Shown in pieces: positions 31,631-42,240 of a DNA stretch of 64,000 nucleotides; within the stretch, counting starts at the first letter, position 1, and each line of letters begins with the position of its first letter. Location of the stretch: positions 18,146,691-18,210,690 of the forward strand of contig CP154955.1 in the NCBI GenBank assembly GCA_039621445.1, read 5' to 3'. The notes below the pieces were generated by a model, which made no database searches, was not told the DNA's origin, and was given only the letters and a program-made list of their open reading frames with translations. Position numbers and translations under genes: made by a program. The DNA is from Euglena gracilis. Lineage: Eukaryota; Euglenida; Euglenophyceae; Euglenales.

Positions 31631-31723
31631 TCAACGGAGGGCATCGATCCGTCGCAGCTGGATGAACATCTGGCCGCACACTCGGCAGCGCCCGCCCGTC
31701 GCCATTTTCATCGCGCATGGCTC
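31631..31723 (-). CDS. RING-finger protein, last exon
   Basis: Encodes the second half of a C3HC4 RING domain and the C-terminus: EPCAMKMATGGRCRVCGQMF, then IQLRRIDALR and a TGA stop. The CAMKMATGGxCxVCG segment matches, from memory, a RING subfamily in which the zinc ligands are CxxC...CxH...CxxC...CxxC. Thirty codons plus stop. The acceptor is CCCGAG|GAG. A plus frame across the same bases is probably an antisense shadow. RING proteins usually act as E3 ubiquitin ligases; the substrate is unknown. Confidence 0.82.
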   Translation of the reverse strand, partial: EPCAMKMATGGRCRVCGQMFIQLRRIDALR

Positions 31724-31930
31724 CTCGGGTTCTCTCAGGTCAGAGGAATGTTAAGTACCACCCAGGTCCCCCATCGGGGGCTGACTGGGAAAAAAAAAGG
31801 TGCTTGCGGAATAGGGCCCAGCTGCTTGATGAGGTGTCACGTTGCTGAAGTGGTCCACAAAATGAGCCACTGAAGGGATGGGTGGGTCAGCCGAAGGAGG
31901 GCGAAATGAGAGGGGGCCCGAGGCTGTGGC

Positions 31931-32095
31931 ACAGAAGGAGGGGTGGCGGCACGGCTCCGTCTCGTACTCCATCGGCTTGGCCTTGCACTTGTAGCACGGC
32001 GGGGGGCCCTGGGGCTCAGGGGTCTCCGGCAGCGAGGCTGGGGGGGCCCCGGCACTGTGCATGGGTGGCGGGTCAGAAGGAGGGGCTGAGGCGCA
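31931..32095 (-). CDS. RING-finger protein, preceding exon
   Basis: A Pro-rich lead-in (PETPEPQGPPP) is followed by the first half of the RING domain, CYKCKAKPMEYETEPCRHPS then FC. The cysteine and histidine spacing is C-x2-C-x11-C-x-H-x3-C. The exon appears to end right after FC with a GC donor (TTCTGT|GCCACA). Joined in phase 0 to 31723 this gives FC-x-x-CAMKM, completing the domain. The upstream acceptor is probably GGTCTCGCAG near 32096, just inside the flank of the element starting at 32112. An ATG occurs at 32062; upstream exons are likely but not fixed. Confidence 0.8.
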
Positions 32096-32111
32096 CTGCG
32101 AGACCGGAGCT

Positions 32112-32440
32112 CAGGGTTTTTTAAGACCAGGGGGGAGGGGGGGTTCCCCCCACCCACCCCCCCCCTGGGGGGGGGGGGGGTCCCGGGGGACCCACTCAAA
32201 AATCGCGAAAAATTCCAAACATAGCACCCTTTCAAAAAATTTCGGCGCCTTCGGCGCCGAAAAGTATATCCCACTTCCCCCTGGGGGGACCCCGCCCGGG
32301 GGGGGGGGGGGGGGCTCGGCCGGACTCACCCCACCTCCCCCCCCTGTTCTGGCTGCTGCGGCGCGCTCCAACGGCGGGCACCTGTGGCAAGGCAGCCAAG
32401 GCCTAAACCTATGAGACCCCATTAACACCAACCGCTGGAA
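32112..32440. mobile_element. CAGG/TTTTTTAAGACC element next to the RING exon
   Basis: Starts CAGGGTTTTTTAAGACC with G/C-run arms, then GACCCACTCAAAAATCGCGAAAAATTCC and the palindrome TTCGGCGCCTTCGGCGCCGAA with GTATATCCCAC. The same core occurs in the MITE at 35000-35261 and in a truncated copy at 55985-56165. The right limit is not certain. Confidence 0.55.
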
Positions 32441-32459
32441 AATAAAAACCCAGCCCCCA

Positions 32460-32841
32460 GGGTTTGATATAAGGACAGGTGGGAGGTGGGGTGGTCCGGA
32501 CCCCCCCTGCGGGCCAGGGGGGGGGGGGTGGGAGGGACACCCCCCCACCTAAACAGTGGCGTGGTCTGGGTGACCGAAAAATTTTGACCCCCCAAAACGA
32601 CCAAAAGTGCCATTTTGGGCACTTTTTGGGCAAAAAAAAAATTGCCAAAAATGCAAAAAAAATTTGGCGCAAAGCGCCGGAGGAAAAAATTGACCCTTTT
32701 TGGGGGGGGGGTCCCGGGTACCCCCCTGGGTCGGTACGGAGCCGCCTGGGAGGTGGGAGGTGGGGTGGTCTGGACCCCCCCTGCGGGCCAGGAGGGGGGG
32801 GGGGACACCTAAACCATGTACGCCCTCCTTATATCAAACCC
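32460..32841. mobile_element. 382-bp TIR element (GGGTTTGATATAAGG), copy 2
   Basis: The ends are GGGTTTGATATAAGG and CCTTATATCAAACCC; the interior order is as in copy 1 (15828-16215), including GTGGCGTGGTCTGGGTGACCGA and TTTGGCGCAAAGCGCC. Confidence 0.85.
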
Positions 32842-34383
32842 TGCCAGCCCCTGCCCCGGGTCCGATACAAAAAAAAAACGGGCAGGTGGGGGTTGGTCCA
32901 GGAGGGGCGTAAGCCCCTGGAGGTTCCCGCTTTGGGGGGGGGGGGAATTCCGGGAACCCGGTTCCATTCTCCCGAAGGCCGACATCAAGGAGCCCAGAGG
33001 GGGGACGCACCCCTCCCCGTACACAGTGGCGCGGTCCAGGTGAGTGGTGTCGGGCCAAGCTCGAAGCGCCGAGCCGAAAAGGTTTGTTTCCAAACGTTGG
33101 AAAGGAAGGCAAAAAAGCTTAAGTGCGAGATAGGCCACCTTAAAGCCTTCTGCTTCAAAGGCATCAGTCCATTGGTTCTCAAACCGCACAATGTGACAGG
33201 TCGTGCCCCGGCTCCTTTGCATCGATCAGTACAACTCCAATGGAGAAATCACCTGTCAGGCAGAAAGCTTTCTCGGGAGCCCTAAATCAGTGGGCGGTAT
33301 TCACAAAGTTTTGCGAAAAGCCCCAGTCGGACAGGCATCTTTTACAGGAGGGGGGGATTGACCGCCCCTCCCCCACCACCTCCTTTTCCAAGGGGACCGT
33401 GTTACTGCAAAAATTCCTTCGGTGCTCCCCACCTCCTGGGCGGGGTACCCCCCCCCCGGGAGGTCCTTCTGCCTGGGGTTCCGGGTAATCATAAAACACC
33501 ACGAGGGGGGGTCGTTTGAGTCCGCCGATACATTAATGTCTACCCCGAAACCTGACCCCCGGGGGTGAAAGTGCCCCCCCACCCATGGTACCTAGCCTCA
33601 GGGAAGGGGTGTGCATTTTGTTTATAAAAAACCCCGAGCTGTATCGAAGGGGAAAAAAAACAGAGGCAAAGCAGGAGTTCATCAAAATGGAAATCAGAAA
33701 CACCGCCTTCATGCAAAACGTTTTTTTGAATTTTTGGACCCACCTCCTACAGACCCGATTACCCCGTTGCGGTGCCCCATTAGAGTCCCAGATCCAAAAT
33801 TAACCCCTGCTTCGGCGTTGTGGTCTGGGACCACAAAACAAACAAACAAAAGTGTCTCCACCATCAAATGGCGCAGGTATCCCCCAAGGGCATGCATGTG
33901 ACCAGGAGGACTCCGCTGCAACGCAGCAGGTGCCTGTGCCAAAAACTGCCCACACGTGGGACGGACTAGATCATTGGGGGAGGGGGAGGTCCGGAGGGCA
34001 GTGGTCAGGAGGGGCCGCCACCTGACTTGGGGCCAGGCTTCCTTTGGCAAACCCTTTTCTATGGGCTGCCTGCCCATGGCAGGCACTCCGACGTCTCGGG
34101 GTCGGTTTTGGGTCCCGGTGGTTGCCGACCAAGCCATTTCCCTTTGAATGCCAATTTCAGCGTCGGGGGGGGGGTGCTAAAGCCAAAACCTGGCCCCCCT
34201 CCCAGAGGGGTCGAAAGCGCCCAACCCCCCTGCCCAGGGTATCAAGTGAGGGGGGGGAGGGTGGTCGGACCCCCCCCTCCCTCTCCCTGGTCAAAACCAA
34301 CGCTCGCTTAATACTCTGCCGCTGCCTGACCAAGGTGCCAACCCCCCCCCAGTTGGTGCAAGCCTTCCTTAAAAAGAAGCCTG
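32842..34383. other. Repeat-rich spacer, no supported gene
   Basis: G/C-run patches at 32930-32950, 33340-33480 and 34160-34290. Bases 33111-33148 carry GCTTAAGTGCGAGATAGGCCACCTTAAAG, like an end of elements P1/P2. The right end of a CAGGCTTC-type MITE (TTAAAAAGAAGCCTG) is at 34369-34383, but its left end was not found. Short frames on both strands show no recognised domain. Confidence 0.4.
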
Positions 34384-34570
34384 CCCGGGGACCTTGCCCG
34401 GCCCAGCGGCCCGCCTCGGCTTCTTGCCGGTCTTCTGCAGCTCCCGTTGCTTCTTCAGCCGGGACTTCGCCACCGGCGGGAGTTTGCTCGGGCCCGCCCT
34501 CATCCCGCTGCCACTGCCATGGCATCGCCGCGGGGGACAGTGGGGAGTGGGGAGGGGGCAGCACCACGTT
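34384..34570 (-). CDS. Candidate basic exon ending at a MITE, unknown product
   Basis: A minus frame reads MRAGPSKLPPVAKSRLKKQR, then ELQKTGKKPRRAAGPGKVPG, and stops being open near the MITE end at 34383. The Lys/Arg-rich composition resembles a nuclear-localisation or nucleic-acid-binding tail. It could be an upstream exon of the RING gene 2.3 kb further on; that link is inference. Confidence 0.42.
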
Positions 34571-34999
34571 AGGGGGGTCGGATGAGCATTTTCAAGTTTC
34601 GTCGGCCTTCAGTTTCCACCATTTCAAAACATTACCCGGAGGTTGGACCTCTTCGAGGTTTGAGATGCAAGAGGGGAAGTTCCTCTCCGTTCTCCTGCGG
34701 GGAGCACAAGCAATCATCCAACCTAATCCCCGAAATATGACACCCCCAAGGGCCTTGGGGAGGTGACATTATGGTGCTGTGGCACACAGGCGTCAGCACA
34801 TGCAACACACAACACACACAAAGACGCACCACACACAACACACACACACACACACACACCACACACAACACACAAAGACACAGCACACACATACCACACA
34901 CACAACACACACAAAGACACAACACACACACACACAAGACACACAAAAAAAACACACAACCACACTTACACACAGACACACACACACACACAACACACA

Positions 35000-35261
35000 C
35001 AGGCTTCTTTTTAAGACCCCCGGGGGGGAGGGGGGCCCCCCACCCACCCAGGGTGGCGCGGGACCCCCCCCCCCCGGGGGGGCAAGGACCCCCCAAAATC
35101 GGGCCCGTTAAAGGCAATTTTCAAAAATTTGCGGCGCTTCGCGCCGAAAAGGTATACCCGGCGCCTCCGGCGCGGGACCCCACCCCCGGGAGGCCCGGCC
35201 CGGACCCACCCACCCACCCCCCCTCCCCCCCGGGGGGTCTTCTGACTTAAAAAGATGCCTG
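35000..35261. mobile_element. CAGGCTTC MITE in the CA array
   Basis: 262 bp, ends CAGGCTTCTTTTTAAGACCCCC and GGGGGGTCTTCTGACTTAAAAAGATGCCTG. The core has G/C-run arms and TTGCGGCGCTTCGCGCCGAAAAGGTATACCC. Insertion in CA repeats hides the target duplication. Confidence 0.88.
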
Positions 35262-35340
35262 CACACACAACACACACACAACGCACATACACAACACACA
35301 CAAACATAGCACACACACAACACACACACACACACACAAC

Positions 35341-36919
35341 CAGGCACCTATAGTCAAGCCCCAAATTTCCCCATTTTAGGCCACTTTAGGGTATAGGTGA
35401 GGGTTCTGAAAATCATAATTTTGCGTCATTTTTGTCCCGAAAAATGTATAATAACGTGTGCAAACCTTCTCTTATTCAGTAAAAGAAATGTACATCCAAA
35501 AAAGCATGCAAAATTCATGAACACTGGATCAAAACCATGGGAAACCCAACAAATCTTAATTCATGCCCAGGGAGGAATTCTGAAAGTAAGAATTTATGGC
35601 AGTGGAAATTTTTCAGGAAAAAAAACGTTGGACTAAAATTGAATTTTTTTTATTTGCGCTACCAAAAAAGTACCCGGTTTTTTGCATTTTGTGAAATCAA
35701 CACCATTTTGTGGGATTTCTCAAAAAGACGTTTCCGAAAAATTTTGCTTTTTTTTTTCTGAGGCTGTCAACTTTTCTGTGCACAGCCGAAGTTATGGCTG
35801 CCGCAAAAACCAAAAAAGCACGACGGAAAAGCCCGTGGAACGATGCCAGGCGGAACAGAGTGGAGGTTTGTTCCATGAATGAGCATCAACTCGATTGATT
35901 GTTCAGGTGTGATGCAGTTTTCTCCAAAATTGTGAGCAAGAAATGTGTTGCAACCTGTTCGATAAATTTGCAAAAAAAAAACTACCCCCCCCCCTTGTCC
36001 AACGACCGCTAAATATCGCTACTGACCGGGGGGGGTGCAAAAATACAGCAATTGTGTTGTCTGTACTCTGACGGACCATCAACAACAACACTGACAACAT
36101 CTCTGATGAAGATTGACTCCCAAGCCCCAAATATAAGAGACCCCACCCACGCCAAACCTTAGACGTCATTTGGGGATTTTCGATCCAAAGCCAAATTTGA
36201 TGATGCTGTTGCCTGGTGAAATTCAATTGATTTTGGCATTGTTTTAGCCATTGAAGAAACGTAATGCTAAACCCTCTGAACACGTTCATAAGAGAATTTC
36301 ATTCATAAATGTTTGTAGTTGTTTGGGTCATTTGATCATTCGGTGTGATTATTTGTGAAATGTTTTGGAAAATCTCCAAATTGTGCTGGTTCGTGATTTG
36401 AAAGAATCCACGATACCTAACGAAAGAGCACACACATCTTTCAATTGCGATTATTCCAACATCTTTCATCATTGTTTCTATCTTTTTCCCACGCCTCGTT
36501 CCAAATTTGCGCTGCTTCATTATTTGTGAAGTAGATATCGTTGCACACCAAAAAAGGATCGGAGTGAGAAAAAATACAGCTGTCCAAACCTTCAAAATTC
36601 AGTACCAAAAGAAGGTTGGGGACAATAGATTTGAGGACTGATACTACCATTAGTTGGGATAAAAAAAATAAGCCTTGTGTGGCTGTGCTCCTCCGTCAAA
36701 TCCACTGTTCGCTGTCCACATTAACAAAAGTCACTGAAAGTCATTACCTGAATGGCTTCAGTTGTTCACAAAAAAATTGTTGTGTAACAAAATTTTCCCC
36801 ATTTTAGGCCATTTTAGGCCATTTTAGGCCGTTTTAGGCCATTTTAGGCCATTTTAGGCCATTTTAGGGACCCCCACCTATAGAGGGTCAAAAAGTCATT
36901 TTAGGCCATTTTAGCTATA
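35341..36919. mobile_element. hAT-like non-autonomous transposon, copy B (CAGGCACC ends)
   Basis: The ends are CAGGCACCTATAGTC and GCTATAGGTGCCTG. The flanks CACACAAC and GACACAAC match at 7 of 8, indicating an 8-bp TSD. A TTTTAGGCCA array of about nine units lies at 36795-36908. Outer blocks closely match copy A at 10.89 kb, while the middle (35.75-36.65 kb) differs; it has only short frames. Confidence 0.9.
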
Positions 36920-37195
36920 GGTGCCTGGACACAACACACAAATACACACACAACAGGCACACAACACACACAACACACACACAACACAACAAATACAACA
37001 CACAACACATACAACGCACAACACACACAACACACAACACACACAACACACACAACACACACAACACACACAACACACACACACCACACACACACGCACA
37101 CACAACACACAACACACACAACACACACAACACACACACAACACACACACACAACGCACAACACACACAACACACACACAACACACACACTCATG

Positions 37196-37329
37196 CACTT
37201 CCGGACCCCGACCAACGGATGTGTGTCCCAGCACACAGAGTCAGGCCGGGCCACGCAGGTGTCGACATCGGCCGGCGGGTGCCATGGTCTTTGCCCGGGC
37301 CGTGGCCCTTGCCGGCGGTGGGGCGGGGT
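37196..37329 (-). CDS. Candidate exon interrupted by a MITE, part 2
   Basis: The minus frame that becomes continuous with 37456-37640 when the MITE and one 8-bp duplication are removed reads TAGKGHGPGKDHGTRRPMST and onwards, ending at TGA near 37190 beside the CA array. It is basic and Gly-rich, product unknown. The plus strand is open in places. Confidence 0.42.
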
Positions 37330-37455
37330 CAGGCTTCTTTTTAAGACCCTCCGGTCCCCCGGCAAGGAACCCCACCCCCCCTGTGGGGGTTCACGGCCTC
37401 AGACAGACCCACCCCCCCCTTGGAGGGGGGGTCTTCCGAGTTAAAAAGAAGACTG
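37330..37455. mobile_element. CAGGCTTC MITE with perfect 8-bp TSD
   Basis: 126 bp, ends CAGGCTTCTTTTTAAGACCC and GTCTTCCGAGTTAAAAAGAAGACTG. The flanking GGCGGGGT is identical on both sides (37322-37329, 37456-37463). This is the shortest and cleanest copy. It interrupts a GC-rich open frame. Confidence 0.93.
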
Positions 37456-37640
37456 GGCGGGGTGGAGGGGGCTTGGCGGCCGCCTGCGCCTTCCGCTGCT
37501 GGTGGGCCCGCGCCTGTTGGGGCAGCGCCTGGTGTGCTGTGGGCCCGTTCCCCGGCTCTCCGCATGGGAATTGCGCGTCGTTGGCAGGGATATGCGAAGC
37601 CAGGGGGGGTCCGACCCAGCGCACCGGGGGGGAGGGCTCA
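37456..37640 (-). CDS. Candidate exon interrupted by a MITE, part 1
   Basis: A minus frame reads FPCGEPGNGPTAHQALPQQA, then HQQRKAQAAAKPPPPRP up to the element. Gln/Ala/Lys/Pro-rich, probably a disordered segment. On the precise-removal model the frame continues in 37196-37329. Confidence 0.48.
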
Positions 37641-37849
37641 GGAATTGAAGAGAATTTAGAAAAAAAATTTCGGTAAAGAGAAGAGCAGGCCAAAGTTCAA
37701 GACACCAATTTTGTTGGAAAACCCTGAATTTTGTATGGAGACAATGCTGAAAATTGTTATATTACACATTTGGGAGGAAACAGCGGTGAGACCCATGGTT
37801 TTATAGCGAGAGCAGGAAGTATTTGGGCGGGTCTTGGTCAGGGCTTTTC
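37641..37849. other. No recognised feature
   Basis: AT-rich, short frames only. Confidence 0.4.
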
Positions 37850-38280
37850 TAAATGATCTCCCCCCCCCCCCGGGGTCCAGCTCAGAGGCTGGAAAATTGG
37901 GGCTGGCTGGAAAAAGGCTTCCGGCTGACCCCCCCCTCGGGGTCACGGACTGGAACTGGGCCCCCTCTGGGTCGCCAAAAAATCGAAACTGCAAAAATGT
38001 CCAAAAAAAACTCCCAATTATGCAAAAAATCGATTTTTGACCCCAAATTTGCCCTGACCAGCCCTTTTCCAACCCATTTTTGTCCATTTTTGGCCATTTT
38101 TGGCCATTGTTGCCCCGAAAATGAAAAATCCGTTACCGTCCGTCGTTCGGGAGGATGGAAATAAATGTCAATAAAACTCGATGTGGAGAGGGGATCCTGG
38201 GGTGGAAAAAGGCTGCTGGCTAGAAAAAGGCTGCTGGCTGGCTGGCTGGACCCCCCCCCCCGGGGGGTGGGGTCAAATTT
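37850..38280 (+). repeat. GGCTGGAAAAAGGCTGCTGGCTGACC family, copy
   Basis: CTCAGAGGCTGGAAAATTGGGGCTGGCTGG, then CTGACCCCCCCCTCGGGGTC, AAAATCGAAACTGCAAAAATGTCC, GCCCTGACCAGCCCTTTTCCAACCCATTTTTG, and a tail of GGCTGCTGGCTGGCTGGACCCCC. The same order occurs at 42.96-43.38 kb. Confidence 0.7.
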
Positions 38281-39424
38281 TTTTTGAGCTACGCCCTTGG
38301 TCTTGGTCTTGTGGAGTCAAACCAAGAAAAGGAACACCTGAAATAGTCCCAATCGTGATGAACCAGACAATCAAAATCTTCTGGGGGGTCCAATCCTCCT
38401 TCCCTCACTGAGATACACTCGGGAAGGCGCTGGGAGGGTCCTCAGTGCTAGGTTGGCCTTCAAGAGTTTGGGCCATGCAACGGCCTTTTGGTGACGCTGG
38501 GGGTGGTGAAGGTCCGTTTGCAAAAACCATCCAATCACTCAATACTCGGCCAAAGACATCTGTTGAAGCAAGCAAAACACCCAACGACTTTTGTGCTGGT
38601 TTGCAAGGGTATTGTAATGGCACCAACAAACTGATTGTGAAGCTTGGAAAAAGTAACAAAAACTCACCATCAAACTAGAGGAGAGAGGTTTCCATATATA
38701 TCTTAGTGCCCCTTGGGGGAGGGCAGGCATGTATGGGAAGCCCTGAGGGGGGGGGGGGGAGGGGATCGGACATGCCCTCCTACCACAACACTGAAGGGGC
38801 CCGGAAAATTTTTCGGTTTTGTGGATGGTCAAAGGGCCAGATACCAGGCCAAATTTTTTGGAAAATACCTGATTTTCTTTGAAAATAAATCCAACAATGC
38901 TCATAATTTTTTGAAGGTTTTTTTTTGGAAAACACCAAAATATCATACAGTGTGCAATAAGCTCAAAAGTGAGGGCATTTTTTGTTCATTTTCTGGCGTA
39001 CAGCCCTGGAAAAAATTTTCCGCTATTTTTGGAACCTGCCAAGGAGGGGGGTGGGGGGTCAGAACACTCCCTCCCAACATCTGGGGGGGGGGGTCCGGAA
39101 CCCCCACCACCTTGCCCCGCGGGGGTGGGTCGAGACCCCCCTACCACCTGCCTCAATATCAATGGGCTTCCCATCTATCCCTACATCCCTGGTGCACCCC
39201 ACCCCACCACACCAAACCCACCCACCCACTTTCGAGAACCCACCCACTCATCCCCCCCCGAGGGATGGGTCACACAGTGGTGAAGTGAATGTATGGTCCA
39301 GACACGAGCCACCTCCAACGCTGGTGAAAAGGGAGGGATAGAAAAATTGTCACGGAGGGGAGTAACAAGACAGCTTTCTTGGGCTGCTCCCCCCCCTGGG
39401 TCAAAAACCGGGGCGACGCCAGCC
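38281..39424. other. Spacer with G/C-run elements
   Basis: Bases 38713-38800 and 39040-39290 have G-run/C-run arms (GGGGGGTCCGGAACCCCCACC, GGTCGAGACCCCCC). Short frames on both strands, none recognised. Confidence 0.35.
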
Positions 39425-39680
39425 GTTGCATGGCCGGGAGGCCTCGTTCAGCTTTCGCTGCTTCTCCGCAGGCGGGCGGCCGGCCTCGTCCTCCTCCTCC
39501 TCGTCATCCTCGTCCCCCTCGCCCTCCCCGAGGTCCGCCGCAGTGAGGCTGTCCTCCGCGCTGCCCTCCGCCCGCTTCCGCTTCGCCCCCGGCCGGCCGG
39601 GCTCCGGCGGGTCTGGCCCGGCGTACACCGCCCGGTGGTGGCCGATGTGGTCGCCAGCGGCGTGTGCCTGCGCCAGGCAG
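39425..39680 (-). CDS. Candidate acidic exon, unknown product
   Basis: After acceptor CCTGCCTGGCGCAG|GC, the minus frame reads AHAAGDHIGHHRAVYAGPDP, a basic patch GRPGAKRKRAEGS, then a strongly acidic run (EGEGDEDDEEEEDEAG) and PPAEKQRKLNEAS. The KRKR patch followed by an acidic stretch suggests a nuclear protein. It fits a minus-strand gene between the dioxygenase and RING genes. The frame closes soon after, beside a C-run element. Confidence 0.5.
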
Positions 39681-40119
39681 GGGATGGGGCGGGGGATGGG
39701 GGGGGTGCTGGGGGGGGGGGGTTATGAGGTCTTTCCTGGAAAAAAAAATGATCATTTTGCACTACTACTGCTACTACTACTACCTTACATTTGTGCTACT
39801 ACTATTTTGTACTTATCTTGGAAAAATTAAAAAAAACCTTCGTTCATTTAGGGGTACACATTGCAAAAAACACATTCAAGAAAATAAAAGGATAACATAA
39901 ATAAATGCAATCTCGCGCACTCCACACAAATGCATTTTTTCTTCGGAAGCAGAATACCACCACCATCAATTTGCGTTGAGCTCCTGGGAGGGCACGTTAT
40001 ACAGGCCCGAAACACCCCACTTTCTCCGACAACCCACCCACAAGCAAACCCCCGGGGAACCGAACCACCCAAACCACCCACACCCCCACCCCCCCCCCAC
40101 CCCAAAAACAGGGGATTTC
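39681..40119. other. No recognised gene
   Basis: A G-run, a short TACTACTACTACTAC tract and AT-rich DNA. The minus frame 39848-40324 crosses a repeat and is not convincing. Confidence 0.35.
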
Positions 40120-40420
40120 TTACAAAACTAGGGGTGGGGGGTGGAGCCAGCAGCTTGAAAAGGATGTCAGCTGAAAAAAATGCACTGGGTGGACCTCCCC
40201 CCCCCCCCGAGGGGTGGGGTCCGGGGGGGAGGGGTTTCCAGCTGCTGGGCTGGACCTGGCTGGTACCCAGAAAAAAAGGCAGGCAAAAAAAGCCAAATAC
40301 AACTGGTTTGGATCTTTCAACCAAATTTCGAAATGCAATACCAAAAAAAAACCCTCAAAACAACTTTTGGCCTTCTTGACCTATTTCTCCCCAAAAATTT
40401 TCGATGCTTGCACCGATAAT
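40120..40420 (+). repeat. GCTGGAAAAAGG family, diverged copy
   Basis: GCCAGCAGCTTGAAAAGGATGTCAGCTG, CCAGCTGCTGGGCTGGACC, GGTACCCAGAAAAAAAGGC and AATACCAAAAAAAAACC echo the family at 37.85 and 42.96 kb. A further fragment is at 40490-40570. Confidence 0.45.
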
Positions 40421-41221
40421 TTTACAGCCCAGCTGCATCGGGCTGGCCCCGACTTTACTTCAGTGGACCCCGGGGCGGTCAGGGGTTCCGCAGACCGGCT
40501 GGTAGCTTCTGGCTGGAAAAAGGTGCTGGTTGGTTGGGCCCCCAGGGGCAGCGTCCCTCCGAAACCCAAACAAAATGGGAAGGAAAACTGGGAAGAAAAT
40601 TTCTGCCGAAACCGCACCAGGGTGTTTCGTCGACACTGGTGTGACCCAGAGAGGGGTCACATTATTATAATATTAGATAAACCTGAGACCATCAGCCAAT
40701 TAAAGATAATTTTCCTTGAAATTGTACATGTTTGTTCGGGTGTTGGTTTGATGCCCAGAGGTATTTTTGTCAACAAAAAATTGTCCAGTAAAAATTGCCC
40801 CAGTTTTCGGGAAGCATTTCCAAGTGTGCATTAGTTAATGACGGTGGGGTCGGAACAAACTGAACTGCTGACAGTGCAGCAGAATTGAGGATTGCTCCGC
40901 AGCAAGCACCCTCACCCCCCCCCCTCAAAGTGCACCCCTCAAAGTGGCCATTTTCCTTTGGCACCAAAGGCGCCAAAGGCCAAAATTTGACCCCCCCCCC
41001 AAAGCGTCCACCCCCAGAATGGGCATTTTGGGGCCCCGCAGTTCCTAGAGGGTGGCCACTTTCAGGGGGGGTGAGGGCAATGAAAACCAGATGGCTCAGT
41101 GTGGTGTGCAAGCCCCACCAATGATGAAAGCCCTGGTCCAAGAACCATTCTATCGGCACCGTTCAGAAAAATCAGCCCTCAGAACTGGGTTGGTCACGCG
41201 CCTCGGTAATGAGGGACACAC
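40421..41221. other. Spacer and CAAAGTGGCC element
   Basis: Bases 40905-41060 have CCCCTCAAAGTGCACCCC, CAAAGTGGCCATTTTCCTTTGGCACC, CAAAGGCGCCAAAGG and GGGTGGCCACTTTC in inverted orientation, a family also seen at 63.80-63.96 kb. Downstream exons of the dioxygenase gene should lie in or below this stretch, but none was identified. Confidence 0.4.
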
Positions 41222-41321
41222 CTTGAAGGCAGCGTTGGGGATGATGCGGAAGTCGAGGGAGACCCGTGTCGACTCAGTTTCGTTCCGGAGGACGTGGTGC
41301 CGGCACCCCGCTGCATTGAAC
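41222..41321 (-). CDS. 2OG-Fe(II) dioxygenase-like gene, exon 5
   Basis: Encodes FNAAGCRHHVLRNETES followed by TRVSLDFRIIP and NAAFK. A distal His (in CRHH) and the Arg of TRVSLDFR, predicted to bind the 2-oxoglutarate carboxylate, are the signature of a double-stranded beta-helix 2OG oxygenase subfamily related to phytanoyl-CoA dioxygenase/StrG-type proteins (recognised from memory). The acceptor GTGCAG|G lies next to a 16-C run and the donor is AAG|GTGTGT. One leftover base joins exon 4 as AG+G (Arg), giving DYGQAVRFNAAGCRHH. This phase-perfect join crosses a 4.9-kb intron. Confidence 0.87.
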
Positions 41322-42009
41322 CTGCACGGGGGGGGGGGGGGGCAAACCCCTGCCTTGGGGTGAACGGAGGCTGTTTCCAAAATGTTCGAAATGACGCACA
41401 TATGTGTGGCTCATTTCACTACCTCTTACGGCTGGAATTACTTTGAACCAACCTTGAAGGGTTTTAAGCGAATTCAGAACTATGGAAAGTATGCACCTTT
41501 CCAGAGTTCAGCCTGATTTAAGGGGGCGAGGTGGTGAAGATCCAGCTGCAGGTGGAAAACCATACGCTGAAGACCTCTACCCCGGGGTGGATAAAGCCCC
41601 ATTTATTCTTCAGGAAAACCGTGTTTTAAAGAAAAATTGTTGGCGGACAAATCTCCACTGACCATAGTGGTGACTTGCAACTTCACCAACCCAGCCACAA
41701 ACGTACGTTTAACCACCCATGGGAGATTTAATTGAGCAGCCAAACGGGTACAAGTCAAAAATGTTCAGAAAATATGGCAGAATTAAACCCACAAGGCCCC
41801 TGGTGCAAGCACGTCCAGACATTTGGTATTTTGGTGCTGTTGTCGGGCTTTGTTGGGATTTGTCAGACTTTGAACACTGGAGGTAGGGTCCCAGCCACAT
41901 CATTTGGAAGGAGCTGATTCCAGGCAAATGACTTGTGTCAAACGATGTGGTTCGCCTATGACATACAAATCTTGTTATCATTTCTTTGTGTGGAGTGTGG
42001 GACATATCA

Positions 42010-42240
42010 TTGTCACACCACTTACCAACCTGGAGGGGGGTCACTTTTCCACTTTCAAAAAACCAGTCAGTCACTTATGAAAACCAGTCGCCCACTTTCT
42101 ACTCTGTGAGGGGTCGGTCACTCTGGCCAATTGCTAAAAATCAATGGATTCTGGCCAAAAACCCCCAAAAATTTTCCGGTGCCGGGTGGAACTTTCAGTC
42201 ATTCCTGGCCGACCTCACCCCCTGGGGGGGGGGGGGGCTG
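42010..42240. repeat. CCAGTCAGTCACTT family, copy 3
   Basis: CACTTTTCCACTTTCAAAAAACCAGTCAGTCACTT, AAAACCAGTCGCCCACTTTC and GGTCGGTCACTC, closing with a G-run. Same family as 16.44 and 26.94 kb. Confidence 0.6.

Larger units (their letters stand above)
34796..37195 (+). repeat. CA/ACACAC-rich array split by two insertions
   Basis: ACACA/CACAAC-rich DNA occurs at 34796-34999, 35262-35340 and 36921-37195. Between the parts sit a MITE (35000-35261) and transposon copy B (35341-36919). The three parts therefore look like one former array. Confidence 0.85.

Noticed and set aside
31535-31873. Plus-strand 112-codon frame over the RING exons
   Set aside because: Antisense to the homology-supported RING C-terminal exon.
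34723-37365. Cys/Val and Thr/His-rich frames
   Set aside because: Translations of the CA/GT repeat array.
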